Assembly: GCA_018806915.1 (NCBI GenBank)
Contig: JAGKQI010000078.1
Coordinates: 310,001 to 374,000, forward strand
Length of the DNA: 64,000 nucleotides
Source: Phytophthora colocasiae
Lineage: Eukaryota > Oomycota > Peronosporomycetes > Peronosporales > Peronosporaceae
Direction: 5' to 3'
Shown: positions 20,899 through 32,173 of the stretch, piece after piece
Position numbering within the stretch: position 1 is the first letter of the stretch
How the letters are laid out: the number at the start of each line of letters is the position of its first letter
Position numbers and translations under genes: made by a program
The notes under the pieces: model-generated
Database searches by the model: none
Told to the model about the DNA's origin: nothing
What the model saw: the letters and a program-made list of their open reading frames with translations, nothing else

Positions 20899-22944
20899 TC
20901 ATTTTTTAGACGGCTTTTCGTCTGGTAACGTAAGGTCAGCAATTGGAGTAATCGTCTCATTTTGACGGCGCCGAATCTTGTAGGGTGACTCACCAGAAGC
21001 TGATGCTGCAACGATATCAAGTGCATGGCGAACGCTTGCGGTGGCAGCGACAAACACGTCTCGAAAGTGGAATGCGGCGAAACACTCGACGTGAAAACCG
21101 CGGTTGCACCCAGTGCACCCCCAACGTGATCGCAAACGTTTGCCGCGCATGCTGCACAGCATGCACAACAACTGGCCGTGAGTTTTAGAGGTAGAGTTCG
21201 GGGTCAAAATATGGTGACTGGCGTCTGAGCCAATAGTTCTCGCTACCGAAGACGATTTACGTTTTGCGGAGCTTCGTTTCTTCAGCTCCTCCTCTGTCAG
21301 CGCCTCCGCAATCCTACGTTTGAACTCGCGAAGGCTCACGCTGCGAACGTCTGCTGGTTTGACTACTTGGTAGAGTGCGTAAGCGTTTATTACGCACAAA
21401 TCCAAAGCCCACGTGAAGATTGACATCGAGAGCCGACTTTCTTTACGACGGGTGGGGTTTGTGCTCCGCAGTTGGTCGACCCTATCGACGCCATTCATTG
21501 CCAGATTGTACGCGGTAATAATCGCTGGTAGCATGAATGTACTGCGATGCATCATCTCATTTCCCGTCCAACGTCTGATGGGATATAGGCCGTGGCAACA
21601 AGCAGCAGCTCTGGCGTCGGCGCTTGACAACGATCGTGCCGGGACAGTATCATGTAAATCATTAGTGTAGAAAATGATAACCTTCCTGTCCAGCAGGACA
21701 ACATATCCCGCCTTGGATACTATGGATACAGGACCAGTGTACGTGGTTCGTGATCGTTTTGGGAGCTTCTCCTGAGCTTTTTTGTGCTCGGCCTCACGTT
21801 CCTTCCAGCCGGATTGAGGTTCGACAGCAGCCACCAACTCCCAAGAACCTCTCGGCATACTGCTAACTCGTGCAACTGCCTCTTTCAGTTCTACCTTGTT
21901 CCACCGGTCGACCAGGTTGAGCCTTACTGTCCCAAGCAACCGCGTGTCATCGTCGGTAAATCGCTGTAGCGCAGCCGCCAGGGTGTGCCTGGTGTAAAAA
22001 TTGTCTGATACCATTAGACGACGGCCGGAGGGAGATATATGCACACGGGTTTGGTGGCCCATCATGGCCACCCATAACGCCGAAGGACTTCCAATTGGAA
22101 CTTGGATGCCAGGAAGGCGGAGTGTGTTGTGCAACGGAGTTCGTAGAGCTGGAAACATCGCAGTGTAGCGCCCTGGTGGTGTTGTCGCGGAAGTATTTCC
22201 TGAGCCGTTGTCCCAGACACTGTGAATGTACAGTGACTTCCACCCGACTATTGTGTAGAAGCGTATAGCGTACTTGTCTGGCTTGGATGGAAGGTAGGAC
22301 TTGGCCTTGGTCTTCGCTTTTGTTCTAAGACTGTTCTCATCCAGAGAACTAGCTCCGTAAGGGACTGCAATCGTGGCGAACTTCGTCTGGATATGTTTGA
22401 GTAGCGTACGACTGTGCCACAGAGGGTCATTCTCCTTTTCCGTCTCGGTAGCTACCTCCATCTGGGTGGATTTTGAGGAGGCTTCTTAGCTGCTGAAAAC
22501 GATTCCTGGCCATAGTGTCCGTGAAATCACTGCTACCAAGAAACCGCTTCGAACTCCAGAAATCTGAAATTTCGTTGATTGAGGTGATACTCATGGCAAA
22601 GTTCGAGTCCAATGTAGGCGTCCAGCTCGCTATCGGATATGTCACTTATTCCATCAGACCTCAATGCACACATTTGTCCACTCACGAAGGGAATCCTTGA
22701 AATTCCCAGTGAGAAATAGAGCAAACAGACCCGCCTCACCACTGCGTGCATACGCTTCTCGAATTCGACCTTCTTGTAGAAGTATCAGGCCACTATCTCG
22801 CTTCAAGCGGCTAATATAGTCGTTCTCTACCCCGACGACACCAGTACCCTGCTCCATCTCGTCGTCGTTGTCTTCAAGGTCAGCGTCACCGGATTCCAGC
22901 ACAATTGGTTCAGCAGGATCTCCGTGGTCTCCGTCTTCACTCAT
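20899..22944 (-). pseudogene. PiggyBac-type transposase, left copy with N-terminal frameshifts
   Basis: The frame from 22461 to 20899 encodes 520 residues of a DDE_Tnp_1_7 transposase. Visible features are GGRLMV-type SDNFYTRHTL, YNLAMNGVDRVDQLRS, the Trp/Leu-rich segment before INAYALYQ, and a C-terminal zinc-binding ring (CMLCSMRGKR then CTGCNRGFHVECF). Upstream to the ATG at 22944 the N-terminal 190 residues are split into other frames. Against the right arm I see three one-base insertions here, near 22673, 22594 and 22462. No TTAA-flanked terminal inverted repeats were found, so the element's ends are unknown. Confidence 0.8.
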
Positions 22945-23289
22945 GGTGTTCGCTCCAAAACACAAATGAGTAAGATTGAAGAATGAATACTTCAAGTACC
23001 GCGTGTATCCAGTGGCGTGAATACACTGCTTCTACGGCTACTGCATCCACCGAGTTGGACAACCATCCCAGGCAAGGATTATCTGCCAAACGACAAAAGT
23101 TCTAATGCACCAAGACAGTAAACTTGTTGCATTTATTTACATTGCTATCAACAACTACTACTATAGTACTGCATGTACATGCAACAAAGCTCTAGATAGG
23201 GCACACACATCGTGGCATCAAGGATAGAAGTGAACTGCGATGCTCTTAGCCAGCCATATTCAGCGATGTGGTTATCAGATCCTCGAGGC

Positions 23290-23487
23290 TTATCGGTCGC
23301 CTTCGTTGCAGCCAACGTCGAGGACAGTGGACGCCTCTTCGTTCTTGTCGGATTTCTTGACGAGCAACGCACGTCTCAAGGCATTGGCTGTCTGCACGTC
23401 CATAAACCGTAAACGCTCGAGCACAGGGTTGAAGCTGTAGTACGCATTGAAGTTGCCCAGCACGTGTCCTTCAGCGTCCGAAGCCAT
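23290..23487 (-). pseudogene. BCDIN3D-like RNA methyltransferase, first exon only, left copy
   Basis: The ATG at 23487 opens about 66 codons containing GNFNAYYSFNPVLERLRF and STVLDVGCNEGD. These match the start of BCDIN3D, the methyltransferase that O-methylates the 5' monophosphate of RNAs: a G-N-F-x-x-Y-x-x-F-x-P lead and the SAM motif L-D-V-G-C-N-x-G-D. The reading frame then ends after the motif with no good donor, and the rest of the enzyme is missing, so this is a truncated copy. It starts head-to-head with the next gene within a shared CATG. Confidence 0.6.
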
Positions 23488-24348
23488 GTTGCAGAGTCCC
23501 GTTATTATGCAGTTCTCAACTGCGAACCCCACTGGTCATTGGAATTTAACTCTTCGAGACCCAAGGCACAGGAAACTTGCGCTTTGGTTCGCGTCGTTGA
23601 ACGCTCACCACACGTCTGCGTTATTCCGCTGTCAGCACAAGCGTACAGACTGCAGTCAGTACGGCCGAGGTTTCCACTGGCGCAACGTAGTGTTCAACCA
23701 GAAACGACTGCAGTTAACGTACACTTTCTTCGACCGTCTGCCACGTGACGGGGTGTTGGAGTTCGACTACGTCTCGCCGATCCGTCCCGAAGATAAGTGC
23801 GTTGGCGACTTCCCTTGGAGTCTCAAGACGGAGCAGAAAGCGACCATACTATCATGACGGACGACGAACTGGCCGCTCTACTGGCTCAAGTAGACGCTGA
23901 GGTGTGCGCGATTTACGTCCCCGTGCACAAACGGCAGAACCTCAAGTACCATTTGGTGCTTTTCCACCTTGCTATTGCGTATCGACGGGTGATAACACGG
24001 CAAGCTCACCACGTTCTCCAGCATTTCCCAAAGAATTACGAATCTGGTCGACTCAGGGCGTTGGTACCGATGCATCATGCGATTGTTGACTTGGAATGTT
24101 TTGGAGAACTGTTGGAGCGACTGGCCGTGACGGATCGAAGCCGAGTGTATATGACGTTGGGATATCTCAACACTGTCATGTCTTTGGCTGTTGACATGGA
24201 CTTTGAAGTGGATTTCACCCACGAAGATGAGAAAATGCTACTCCGAGCTCTGGTGGATCTCTCCATTGCCTGTCCGATGGACATGCTTCGCATTGACAGC
24301 AGGTTCAGGATGGTAGCGTTCGGGTTCTCCGAGCCAGCAGCATTCTAG
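23486..24348 (+). pseudogene. Unknown conserved-looking gene, left copy, frame-shifted
   Basis: Starting at ATG 23486 it encodes the same protein as 31632-30769 in the right arm, but the copy lacks one base near 23812 (GACTTCCC against GACATTCCC), which splits it into two frames. See the right copy for the protein description. Confidence 0.6.
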
Positions 24349-24995
24349 TGGTGCATGCGGGTGTCAGCACGGATGAGGATGTAGCGGTCGTAGGATCAGC
24401 AGGTGTGAAAGCGAAGGTGGTCGAGCATGGCGGTGTGCACGGTCCAAGGCGATGGGGGCGGCCGAACTTTGGTGGGTCGGTTGTGCTCGGAAGAGCAAAT
24501 TGGAAAATGACAATTCGGAACTGGGGATCGTTTTGGCGCCAAACGTATGAAGTATCTGGTGGCGCCAACCGGAGGATCAAAGTTGCGCTTTCGCGCCAAA
24601 ACCAATTTCAAACGCAACCAGCTTCAACCAGCTAAACCAACTTCAAGCGCAAGCTGTAGCCAGCGATTTCGCGCAAAACAAACTTCAAGGCTACCGACCA
24701 GCTCCATTGGAGCACTGCTGATTCAACCAGTGCCACTGAAATGCTAGTTCAATCATTGAACTTCAATGCATATCGTTGCACGTTTGGAGTGGGTATTGCA
24801 ACATTATCCCATTGACGCAAGAGAAATCCAGCAACGTCCCACCACAATCGGGATGCTGCCACCACTACACACTGCTCAATTGTCGTGGTCTATCCTGTGC
24901 TTATTTGAAGTTGACGTTCATGAGATTATATATACTACTGCTGTAGTATACTACTGTTATATACTGAAGAAAAGAATTGGAATTCAGTTTCAAAT
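24349..24995. other. Duplicated 3' flank and start of the spacer
   Basis: To 24780 this is the non-coding inner end of the left arm, with several GCGCCAAA or TTTGGCGC strings (24533-24600). From 24781 the unique spacer begins; a run TATATATACTACTGCTGTAG lies near 24938. No gene is seen before 24996. Confidence 0.4.
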
Positions 24996-25727
24996 ATGCT
25001 GGATATCGAAAGGGAGTTTCGAGACAAATTCTACCCTCCAGTAGCAGTGGCGCCTGGATGCCACAATCGATCGGTATGGATATACATATTTTTTAAACTC
25101 TATACTTTATAAAACTGACCGCATCTAAACTTACACTTGAAGTTTGTTCGCTGCTATGGGAGTTCGTGTAACCACGTCGAGTACGTCGTCCAACAAATGC
25201 GGCCGGCTGAGCTGCGAGAGTTTATCGAAGAAAAAGCTCTGACAGACCCCGAAATGGACATCCCGTGCTTTGCTGGGGTTTACATACAAAGCTCATTCGT
25301 GGAGTCAGAGGTGCGTATGGACTGAGTGATAGAACATTCGCAGTTATTTATGTTTTCTACTCGCATGTAGCTGTTTGAGAGAATGATTTTGGCTCGTCAC
25401 TACGAGCTCATGAACACCATCGAGAGATACCAACACCTTCTTTTGGAGAGCACGCCACCGGTAATGGATTTGAATGGATGGTCGCAACTGACCGCATTAC
25501 AAGTTGAAGATCGTATTGAGAGGGTGAAGTTGCTGGTGTCAGATATCGAGTACATTCTCGATTTGGCACAGTATAGCGTACAAATGGGCTTTGTTGTACC
25601 GGGCTGGTCGTCTGGAGTCTTGTATTGTGCCCATCCTGCGAGTTACTTTGAAAGCCTTCGCACTATGCCATGCAGCAAGCGTTGTTCAGCCTGCGAGTTT
25701 TGCCGGGGCAGTCAGTCTGAAGTGTAA
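24996..25727 (+). CDS. Unknown three-exon gene, 200 residues
   Basis: Exons 24996-25073, 25143-25310 and 25371-25727 join in phase 0 with donors GTATGG and GTGCGT and acceptors TTGAAG and ATGTAG. The protein starts MLDIEREFRDKFYPPVAVAP, has Cys pairs in exon 2, a helical middle (ELMNTIERYQHLLLE, ALQVEDRIERVKLLVSDIEY) and a Cys-rich end (CSKRCSACEFC). The Cys-rich tail after PGWSSGV might be intron read-through. No motif is recognised. It lies between the arms of the inverted duplication and is the only gene there that looks intact. Confidence 0.5.
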
Positions 25728-25812
25728 CCGGGCGTTTGGACCCATGCGTGTTTTACCAGCCAAAATTTGTCATGTCAATTTTTAGTCGTGATTTGCGTAT
25801 CATGTCTCGTTA

Positions 25813-26719
25813 TCAGAAATGCCTTACCATGAACACGTAGTAGTACTTACTAGTACAAACTACTACCTCTGTGCGGAAAATAATAGGCATTATAAAAACA
25901 ATTGCGCAGATTCGCTCGAGATTGTATTGATCTCCGTGATACCCACCAGTTGATCGATAGATAGATAGATAACCCAAAATCTTATATGAAAACATGCACT
26001 TCACTCCATTAGGCTCCGTTCCAAATGGGCACAATCCGCCAGGGTATTGGTCTCGGCATGTGTCGCTCTTGGCGGTCCAGCTCGATGTCACACAACTGTT
26101 CGGGTACGAGAACCAAACAGCGTCGTAATATGGTGCCACCATATCTGCTGAGAAAGCTTGAGCCCCCACACAGTGTCCAATGTCCGGCTGACCGTCCAGT
26201 CCATTGAACGGTTTGCATTCTGGTGGGTGTTGTCTCCCAAACCACTAGAACTTGCATCTTCATCATCCTGTTCATCTGCATACACGCATTCTCCATCTTT
26301 CATGACTACAAAAGGGCAGAGCTCCGGGTACATTTATCTCTGCTTCTGGTATTCAGCCAATGCAGCATTAGGCTGCACAATCTGCACCGAGAAACGTGAT
26401 TTTTCCGCTGGCAATTCACCGAATCATCCGTTGGGTCCACTCCTCGGTCGATACAATCCCGCTGCAGATACATGAGCGCTCCTTCGATGCTGGATGTAGT
26501 AACAGAGTCCATCGTTGCCCGATAGAGTTCATTAAAAGTAAAATTACCACCAGAAGACAAGGAGTTAGGGATGCCAGAAACAAACACCTCGTGGTCAGCG
26601 TCCCACACAGACGCATACGTCTCCACCCGCGCCTGATAGGACGTCACCGTCCGCATATTCCACGCCTGTATTTCCCGTAGAGCTGCCAACAGCGACAGCA
26701 ACGGCACTGCGACCTTCAT
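25813..26719 (-). pseudogene. Secreted-protein-like pseudogene
   Basis: An ATG at 26719 is followed by a signal-peptide-like stretch (MKVAVPLLSLLAALREIQA), then a repeated-looking globular part (NMRTVTSYQARVETYASVWD). Later segments in other frames read GECVYADEQDDEDASS, ADMVAPYYDAVWFSYPN and CPFGTEPNGVKCMFSYKILG. I know strings like the last from a family of predicted secreted Phytophthora proteins without known function. At least three frame changes and a missing end show that the copy is broken. Confidence 0.5.
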
Positions 26720-26759
26720 GACGCGAGGAAGAGATGGAATTGAGCTGCTCAAACCATTC

Positions 26760-28877
26760 TAAACTTACCCGGCCAGATTAGATTTGCAGAGGAGCTATGC
26801 GTTTGTGTTGAGCTGCGGACTAAACTAAATTTAGCGTACGCTCTTCGTGACGAAAACTTCGTCAGACACCTGAGATATGCATTGCCGCTCCGGTTTGAAA
26901 GTGAAGATGGGGAGGTCCACATGAAGATTGGAGATTGGATCAGATTTGAAAGGTATAGATTCTGAACAGGATGTAATACAATTGGAAATGCTCATTATTT
27001 TCCGCACAGGTAGTGCATCGCTAATACAAAGGGAAAATCGCATTAGAAAGGGTATACGGTAGTATGGGTGCCGAAAACGAGGTGCACGAGTTTGAAGTAG
27101 CATATTTCGTAGTAGTACTAAAGTATGAACGTTTGTGTATCAATATCACAGCACGACAATAGTTTTGGTAAAAGACCTGTACTACCCAACAACATTACTA
27201 CCGCACCACCACAGGCTTGCTTTCCACATCCGCCTTCGCGTACTACCTATCATCACCAAGGCGTCGAGGTGCTGCTCCACTACCTTACCCCACATAACGA
27301 CACTACCTTTGTGCTAGCACTTTGACGGCGATGGGGGTGACCGGATCACTAGGCGACAAGTTCAGTGACCTGGGTTAGACCAGTAAATGCCATCTAGTTG
27401 GCTACCGATGGCGAATGGGTGGGTCTGACTGCACGAGGACGAATAACATACGTATTGACAATTATCTATTGGCGAATGACTAGCCCGGCACGTAGCGGCT
27501 CTGGTAGTGTAAGTGTTGTCGTACAGAGGAACTGAGAGAGGTGTCTACTTCCACATACCCCCCCTTTCACGATCGCTTTCATCGCACTCCCAATAACCAC
27601 GTTGGCGCCTACGACGACCCGTCCGCCGACAACAACAAGTCCGGCAGTGGCTACGACCTCCCGTTACGGCGCCACCGCCAACAACCACGGTCCCGCCGTC
27701 AATGACCCGTCCGCCAACGACAACGAGGCCGCCGTCGACAACGCGTACCCTACAACGACCAGTCCGCTGACAATGATCAGCCCGCTAGTGGCTACAATCG
27801 CTCCGTGAAAGTATGAAACACTACTAGCAGCTACTTCCGGGAGTAGATGGGATCGCAGTCACCGCAGATGAACCGTGATAGCGTGCCGGCGCCAGAGTTT
27901 GCATTCTTAGCACTGAGCTTTAAAGCAGAAGCGATCGCGTATCCTCCGGTCTGCATCGGATAGTTTCCAACGCGCCCTCGTTGTACCTCACCAAAGTTGC
28001 GCTGTTCAGCAGCACATTGATCTCACAGTTGCGACTGAGACTCGAAATGCAGGTGTCGGTATGCACCGCTAAGAACAACGGCTACCAGTCGTAGGACGGT
28101 ATCCTCGTGGACGGTGGCATCACTATGGCCCACAATTGTGGATCTCCGTCCAAGTAGCGTACGACAACACCGCTGAGGAGCCACTCGTGCTTGCCAGCAC
28201 CAAAGACCTCGTAGGTGGGGGAATATCGGGTGTTTGTCACCACACAAACTAAGTCTGGGTTGAGCTCATACATTGTTGCCCATGATGATAAGGAAATACA
28301 CCAGATACGCCTTCACCCCGTGTCCGGCTCTAGTATTTAGGGAACAAACCAGAACCTGACTCCGGACGGATGTTCTGGTTGTAAGACATGTTAGTTGCCT
28401 ATCTCCAGCCTCAATGTGTCCCAGCATATCGTCGGTATAGTCTATTGTGATATCTTCATCAAGAACTTCTTCTCACGGACATTTGTACGGACGCAACACT
28501 GAAAGAAATCCGTCAACTCATTCATAAAGTACTTCGAGAGCTAGCCACAACGTTCCTCGTCCGTGAGAAGCTATCGGCAGTGCCTAAAGGCACGATTTTG
28601 CTGGCCGAGACGCTCGAGTACATCTTGGCTTACCTTGATAACTGTCGATCTCTCGCCTTCTTGTAACTTTGCACTACTTAGAGGAAAGCAACGACGTTTG
28701 GGGCGAAGTTAGAAGGAGGCCGTTTGTTGGATCTCCGGAATCAGAGGCACTGTCAACCAAAGACCAAGACAATTATGTGGTGTCACGACTCGATCAAACA
28801 CATGGAGAACGCAATGCTGCAGCTGAAACACTTCGGATGATCACATAGTCTACATCTACGAACCAGCTCGAAGACAC
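26760..28877. other. Decayed spacer sequence
   Basis: No gene stands. A plus-strand segment at 27602-27808 has Thr/Pro-rich codons (APTTTRPPTTTSP) like the low-complexity tail of a secreted protein. A minus-strand frame at 28082-28273 ([20 protein letters not shown]) and a plus-strand frame at about 28480-28665 (TLKEIRQLIHKVLRELATTF) look coding but have no start and no recognised domain. All are best read as gene debris. Confidence 0.35.
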
Positions 28878-29873
28878 TTGCTCGCAAGTGTTCAACTCAT
28901 GGCAGCGACGGATAAACTATCTCGGATGTCCGTCTCGTTTCAAGCGATGCAGCATTTTGTGAGCGGCATCTTCGTCTTTGATGGCATTGACCGATTGGCT
29001 GGAAGCATGTGGAATGGAGGCTGGGCACTGACACGTTTCTCATTGCTGCAGTACTCCACCGCCCGTGGTTTAGTGGGGGAACCGCTGCCTTCACCACTGC
29101 TTTCGACACCAGTTCCTACACTTCGCTCAAGGAGCTTATCAACGACCTGGCCACTATCACCGTCGCTGACGCTACGTTGACTTGTGGATCATGCGACCCA
29201 GACGAAACAGCTCAACCGCTGCCAGACGAGTACGTTGAGTGGTCTCACCCGTCCACGGAAGGCTTCACCTCGTCACACGAAGGACCATGCGAGGTTTGGT
29301 GCGACGACGTTCGCGTGTTCCAGGACGATGACTGTGCTGCCGACTATACGTCGGCCCCCGCTGAGCTGCCGTACGACCGTGACGCTTGCCTCGGCACGAG
29401 TACGTTGACATTTTACTGGTTGGCACTTCATTCGTCCACTTGGCAGGTGTACGTTAACTGTGCTCCCTTAGAGAAGTACGCGGTTTCGGGGTCAAGTTCG
29501 GGTATTAGCAACTAGCACTAGCACGAACTCGACCTCAGTCACGTCCACTGCTGCATCGTCGACCGGTTCGATTGCTTACAACTTTAACACAAACTTCGAG
29601 ACAACGACATCGGCATCTACAACCGACGAGGGTACTTCGACAGACTCGTCCACTACGGCTAGTGCTACGACGGTTCCGGTTGCCACTACTGAAGCTCCTT
29701 CTACTACTACACCGACAGCTACGACTGCATCAACTACGACGGATACTCCGGCTACAACGTCGCCACCCATGAAAAGCATTTTACTCATACGTACCAGTAT
29801 ACAACGAGAGTCGCCAACAGTTTATCAACTGGCACTACCTAGCTTTTTACCCGGACTCACATGTAACTGGTAG
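28878..29873 (+). pseudogene. AA17-like lytic polysaccharide monooxygenase relic
   Basis: The frame at 29009-29515 carries GSMWNGGW-related sequence upstream, then CGSCDPDETAQPLPDEYVEW, SHEGPCEVWCDD and LTFYWLALHSSTWQVYVNC. The S-H-E-G-P-C-E-V-W and F-Y-W-L-A-L-H strings fit my memory of AA17 LPMOs, copper enzymes of oomycetes that cleave pectic polysaccharides oxidatively. A Ser/Thr-rich tail (TTTPTATTASTT) follows in another frame to a stop at 29873. The N-terminus, where the copper-binding His1 should follow the signal peptide, is degenerate, and the frame shifts at about 29005 and 29510, so it is not functional as read. Confidence 0.5.
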
Positions 29874-30336
29874 GAACGTGCTTGATGGAATGGCTTTACC
29901 GTTGATATGCGTTTCCTAGTTTTGTCGGATTTCGGATAGGAAGTTTGGGTATTAGATGAGCAACAGTGCTCAAATGGTTCTTCATCAAATAGATATTATC
30001 AATAGAAGAGATAGTCAGGTAAACGAGGACATGGTTGGGTTTATCTCTACATGAGTACCCGTATAGCTGTAGTCATCAGAGCTACGACTGGTTATGGCGA
30101 GCTGGTGGTGACTTGAATAGGATGGTAGAGCTACCAATGTGAATTTTTCGTTTGAACGAACTAGCCAGGCACGTCGTACTATTCTAGAGTTGATACTAAA
30201 AACAATCGCAAAATGTAGTACGAAAATAATGATGAATTCATATAAGGTTTCCTACACGCCGCTATGGCCAACCCGTGACAGACGTTCGTCAGTGGGTAAT
30301 TAGATCGTATCCAAACGTGCCCGGTACCGGCGGGGA
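29874..30336. other. Spacer sequence without genes
   Basis: I see no gene, repeat unit or regulatory motif between the AA17-like relic and the inner edge of the right arm. Confidence 0.4.
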
Positions 30337-30768
30337 TGCAACGATATGCATTGAAGTTCAATGATTGAACTAGCATTTCAGTGGCACTGGTTGAATCAGC
30401 AGTGCTCCAATGGAGCTGGTCGGTAGCCACGAAGTTTGTTTTGCGCGAAATCGCTGGCTACAGCTTGCGCTTGAAGTTGGTTTAGCTGGTTGAAGCTGGT
30501 TGCGTTTGAAATTGGTTTTGGCGCGAAAGCGCAACTTTGATCCTCCGGTTGGCGCCACCAGATACTTCATACGTTTGGCGCCAAAACGATCCCCAGTTCC
30601 GAATTGTCATTTTCCAATTTGCTCTTCCGAGCACAACTGACCCACCAAAGTTCGGCCGCCCCCATCGCCTTGGACCGTGCACACCGCCATGCTCGACCAC
30701 CTTCGCTTTCACACCTGCTGCTCCTACGACCGCTACATCCTCATCCGTGCTGACACCCGCATGCACCA

Positions 30769-31632
30769 CTAGAATGCTGCTGGCTCGGAGAACCCGAACG
30801 CTACCATCCTGAACCTGCTGTCAATGCGAAGCATGTCCATCGGACAGGCAATGGAGAGATCCACCAGAGCTCGGAGTAGCATTTTCTCATCTTCGTGGGT
30901 GAAATCCACTTCAATGTCCATGTCAACAGCCAAAGACATGACAGTGTTGAGATATCCCAACGTCATATACACTCGGCTTCGATCCGTCACGGCCAGTCGC
31001 TCCAACAGTTCTCCAAAACATTCCAAGTCAACAATCGCATGATGCATCGGTACCAACGCCCTGAGTCGACCAGATTCGTAATTCTTTGGGAAATGCTGGA
31101 GAACGTGGTGAGCTTGCCGTGTTATCACCCGTCGATACGCAATAGCAAGGTGGAAAAGCACCAAATGGTACTTGAGGTTCTGCCGTTTGTGCACGGGGAC
31201 GTAAATCGCGCACACCTCAGAGTCTACTTGAGCCAGTAGAGCGGCCAGTTCGTCGTCCGTCATGATAGTATGGTCGCTTTCTGCTCCGTCTTGAGACTCC
31301 AAGGGAATGTCGCCAACGCATTTATCTTCGGGACGGATCGGCGAGACGTAGTCGAACTCCAACACCCCGTCACGTGGCAGACGGTCGAAGAAAGTGTACG
31401 TTAAATGCAGTCGTTTCTGGTTGAACACTACGTTGCGCCAGTGGAAACCTCGGCCGTACTGACTGCAGTCTGTACGCTTGTGCTGACAGCGGAATAACGC
31501 AGACGTGTGGTGAGCGTTCAACGACGCGAACCAAAGCGCAAGTTTCCTGTGCCTTGGGTCTCGAAGAGTTAAATTCCAATGACCAGTGGGGTTCGCAGTT
31601 GAGAACTGCATAATAACGGGACTCTGCAACAT
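30769..31632 (-). CDS. Unknown gene, right copy, intact frame
   Basis: The ATG at 31632 opens 287 codons without interruption. The protein begins MLQSPVIMQFSTANPTGHWN, has LRDPRHRKLALWFASLNAHH, then a segment of large hydrophobics (HLTYTFFDRLPRDGVLEFDY) that ends a first domain at about residue 105. The C-terminal half is helical (ELAALLAQVDSEVCAIYVP, LVLFHLAIAYRRVITRQAHH). I do not recognise the family; the first half has the look of a small alpha/beta domain. It starts head-to-head with the BCDIN3D-like exon, sharing CATG. The left-arm copy is frame-shifted, so this may be the working one. Confidence 0.55.
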   Translation of the reverse strand: MLQSPVIMQFSTANPTGHWNLTLRDPRHRKLALWFASLNAHHTSALFRCQHKRTDCSQYGRGFHWRNVVFNQKRLHLTYTFFDRLPRDGVLEFDYVSPIRPEDKCVGDIPLESQDGAESDHTIMTDDELAALLAQVDSEVCAIYVPVHKRQNLKYHLVLFHLAIAYRRVITRQAHHVLQHFPKNYESGRLRALVPMHHAIVDLECFGELLERLAVTDRSRVYMTLGYLNTVMSLAVDMDIEVDFTHEDEKMLLRALVDLSIACPMDMLRIDSRFRMVAFGFSEPAAF

Positions 31633-31828
31633 GGCTTCGGACGCTGAAGGACACGTGCTGGGCAACTTCAATGCGTACTACAGCTTCAACCCTGTGCTCG
31701 AGCGTTTACGGTTTATGGACGTGCAGACAGCCAATGCCTTGAGACGTGCGTTGCTCGTCAAGAAATCCGACAAGAACGAAGAGGCGTCCACTGTCCTCGA
31801 CGTTGGCTGCAACGAAGGCGACCGATAA
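31631..31828 (+). pseudogene. BCDIN3D-like RNA methyltransferase, first exon only, right copy
   Basis: The same 66 codons as at 23487-23290: GNFNAYYSFNPVLERLRF followed by the SAM motif LDVGCNEGD, then a stop. Downstream sequence up to the PiggyBac gene (31829-32173) has no further methyltransferase motif. Either the gene was cut by the neighbouring transposon before the duplication, or distal exons were lost. Confidence 0.6.
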
Positions 31829-32173
31829 GCCTCGAGGATCTGATAACCACATCGCTGAATATGGCTGGCTAAGAGCATCGCAGTTCGCTTCTATCCTTGA
31901 TGCCACGATGTGTGTGCCCTATCTAGAGCTTTGTTGCATGTACATGTAGTACTATAGTAGTAGTTGTTGATAGCAATGTAAATAAATGCAACAAGTTTAC
32001 TGTCTTGGTGCATTAGAACTTTTGTCGTTTGGCAGATAATCCTTGCCTGGGATGGTTGTCCAACTCGGTGGATGCAGTAGCCGTAGAAGCAGTGTATTCA
32101 CGCCACTGGATACACGCGGTACTTGAAGTATTCATTCTTCAATCTTACTCATTTGTGTTTTGGAGCGAACACC

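Larger units (their letters stand above)
19035..24780 (+). repeat. Left arm of a large inverted duplication
   Basis: Reverse-complementing 30337-34051 gives the same series of sequences as 19035-24780. The outer edge is at CAACAGGG (19035) against CCCTGTTG (34051). The inner edge ends at ATCGTTGCA (24780) against TGCAACGAT (30337). The arm is 5746 bp. It contains in order a coiled-coil gene piece (+), LRR gene piece (-), PiggyBac transposase (-), BCDIN3D-like exon (-) and an unknown gene (+). Differences from the other arm are single-base changes, small indels and a segment of about 2.04 kb (20042-22084) missing from the right arm. Confidence 0.9.

Noticed and set aside
25956..25974. GATA tetranucleotide repeat
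   Set aside because: Only four units; ordinary short microsatellite.
29576..29788. Minus-strand open frame rich in Val/Gly
   Set aside because: It is the antisense of the Ser/Thr-rich codon run of the AA17-like relic; low complexity keeps both strands open.
31829..32173. TTAA target site and terminal repeat for the PiggyBac element
   Set aside because: I found no TTAA in the 340 bp upstream of the transposase start, so the element's end was not called.
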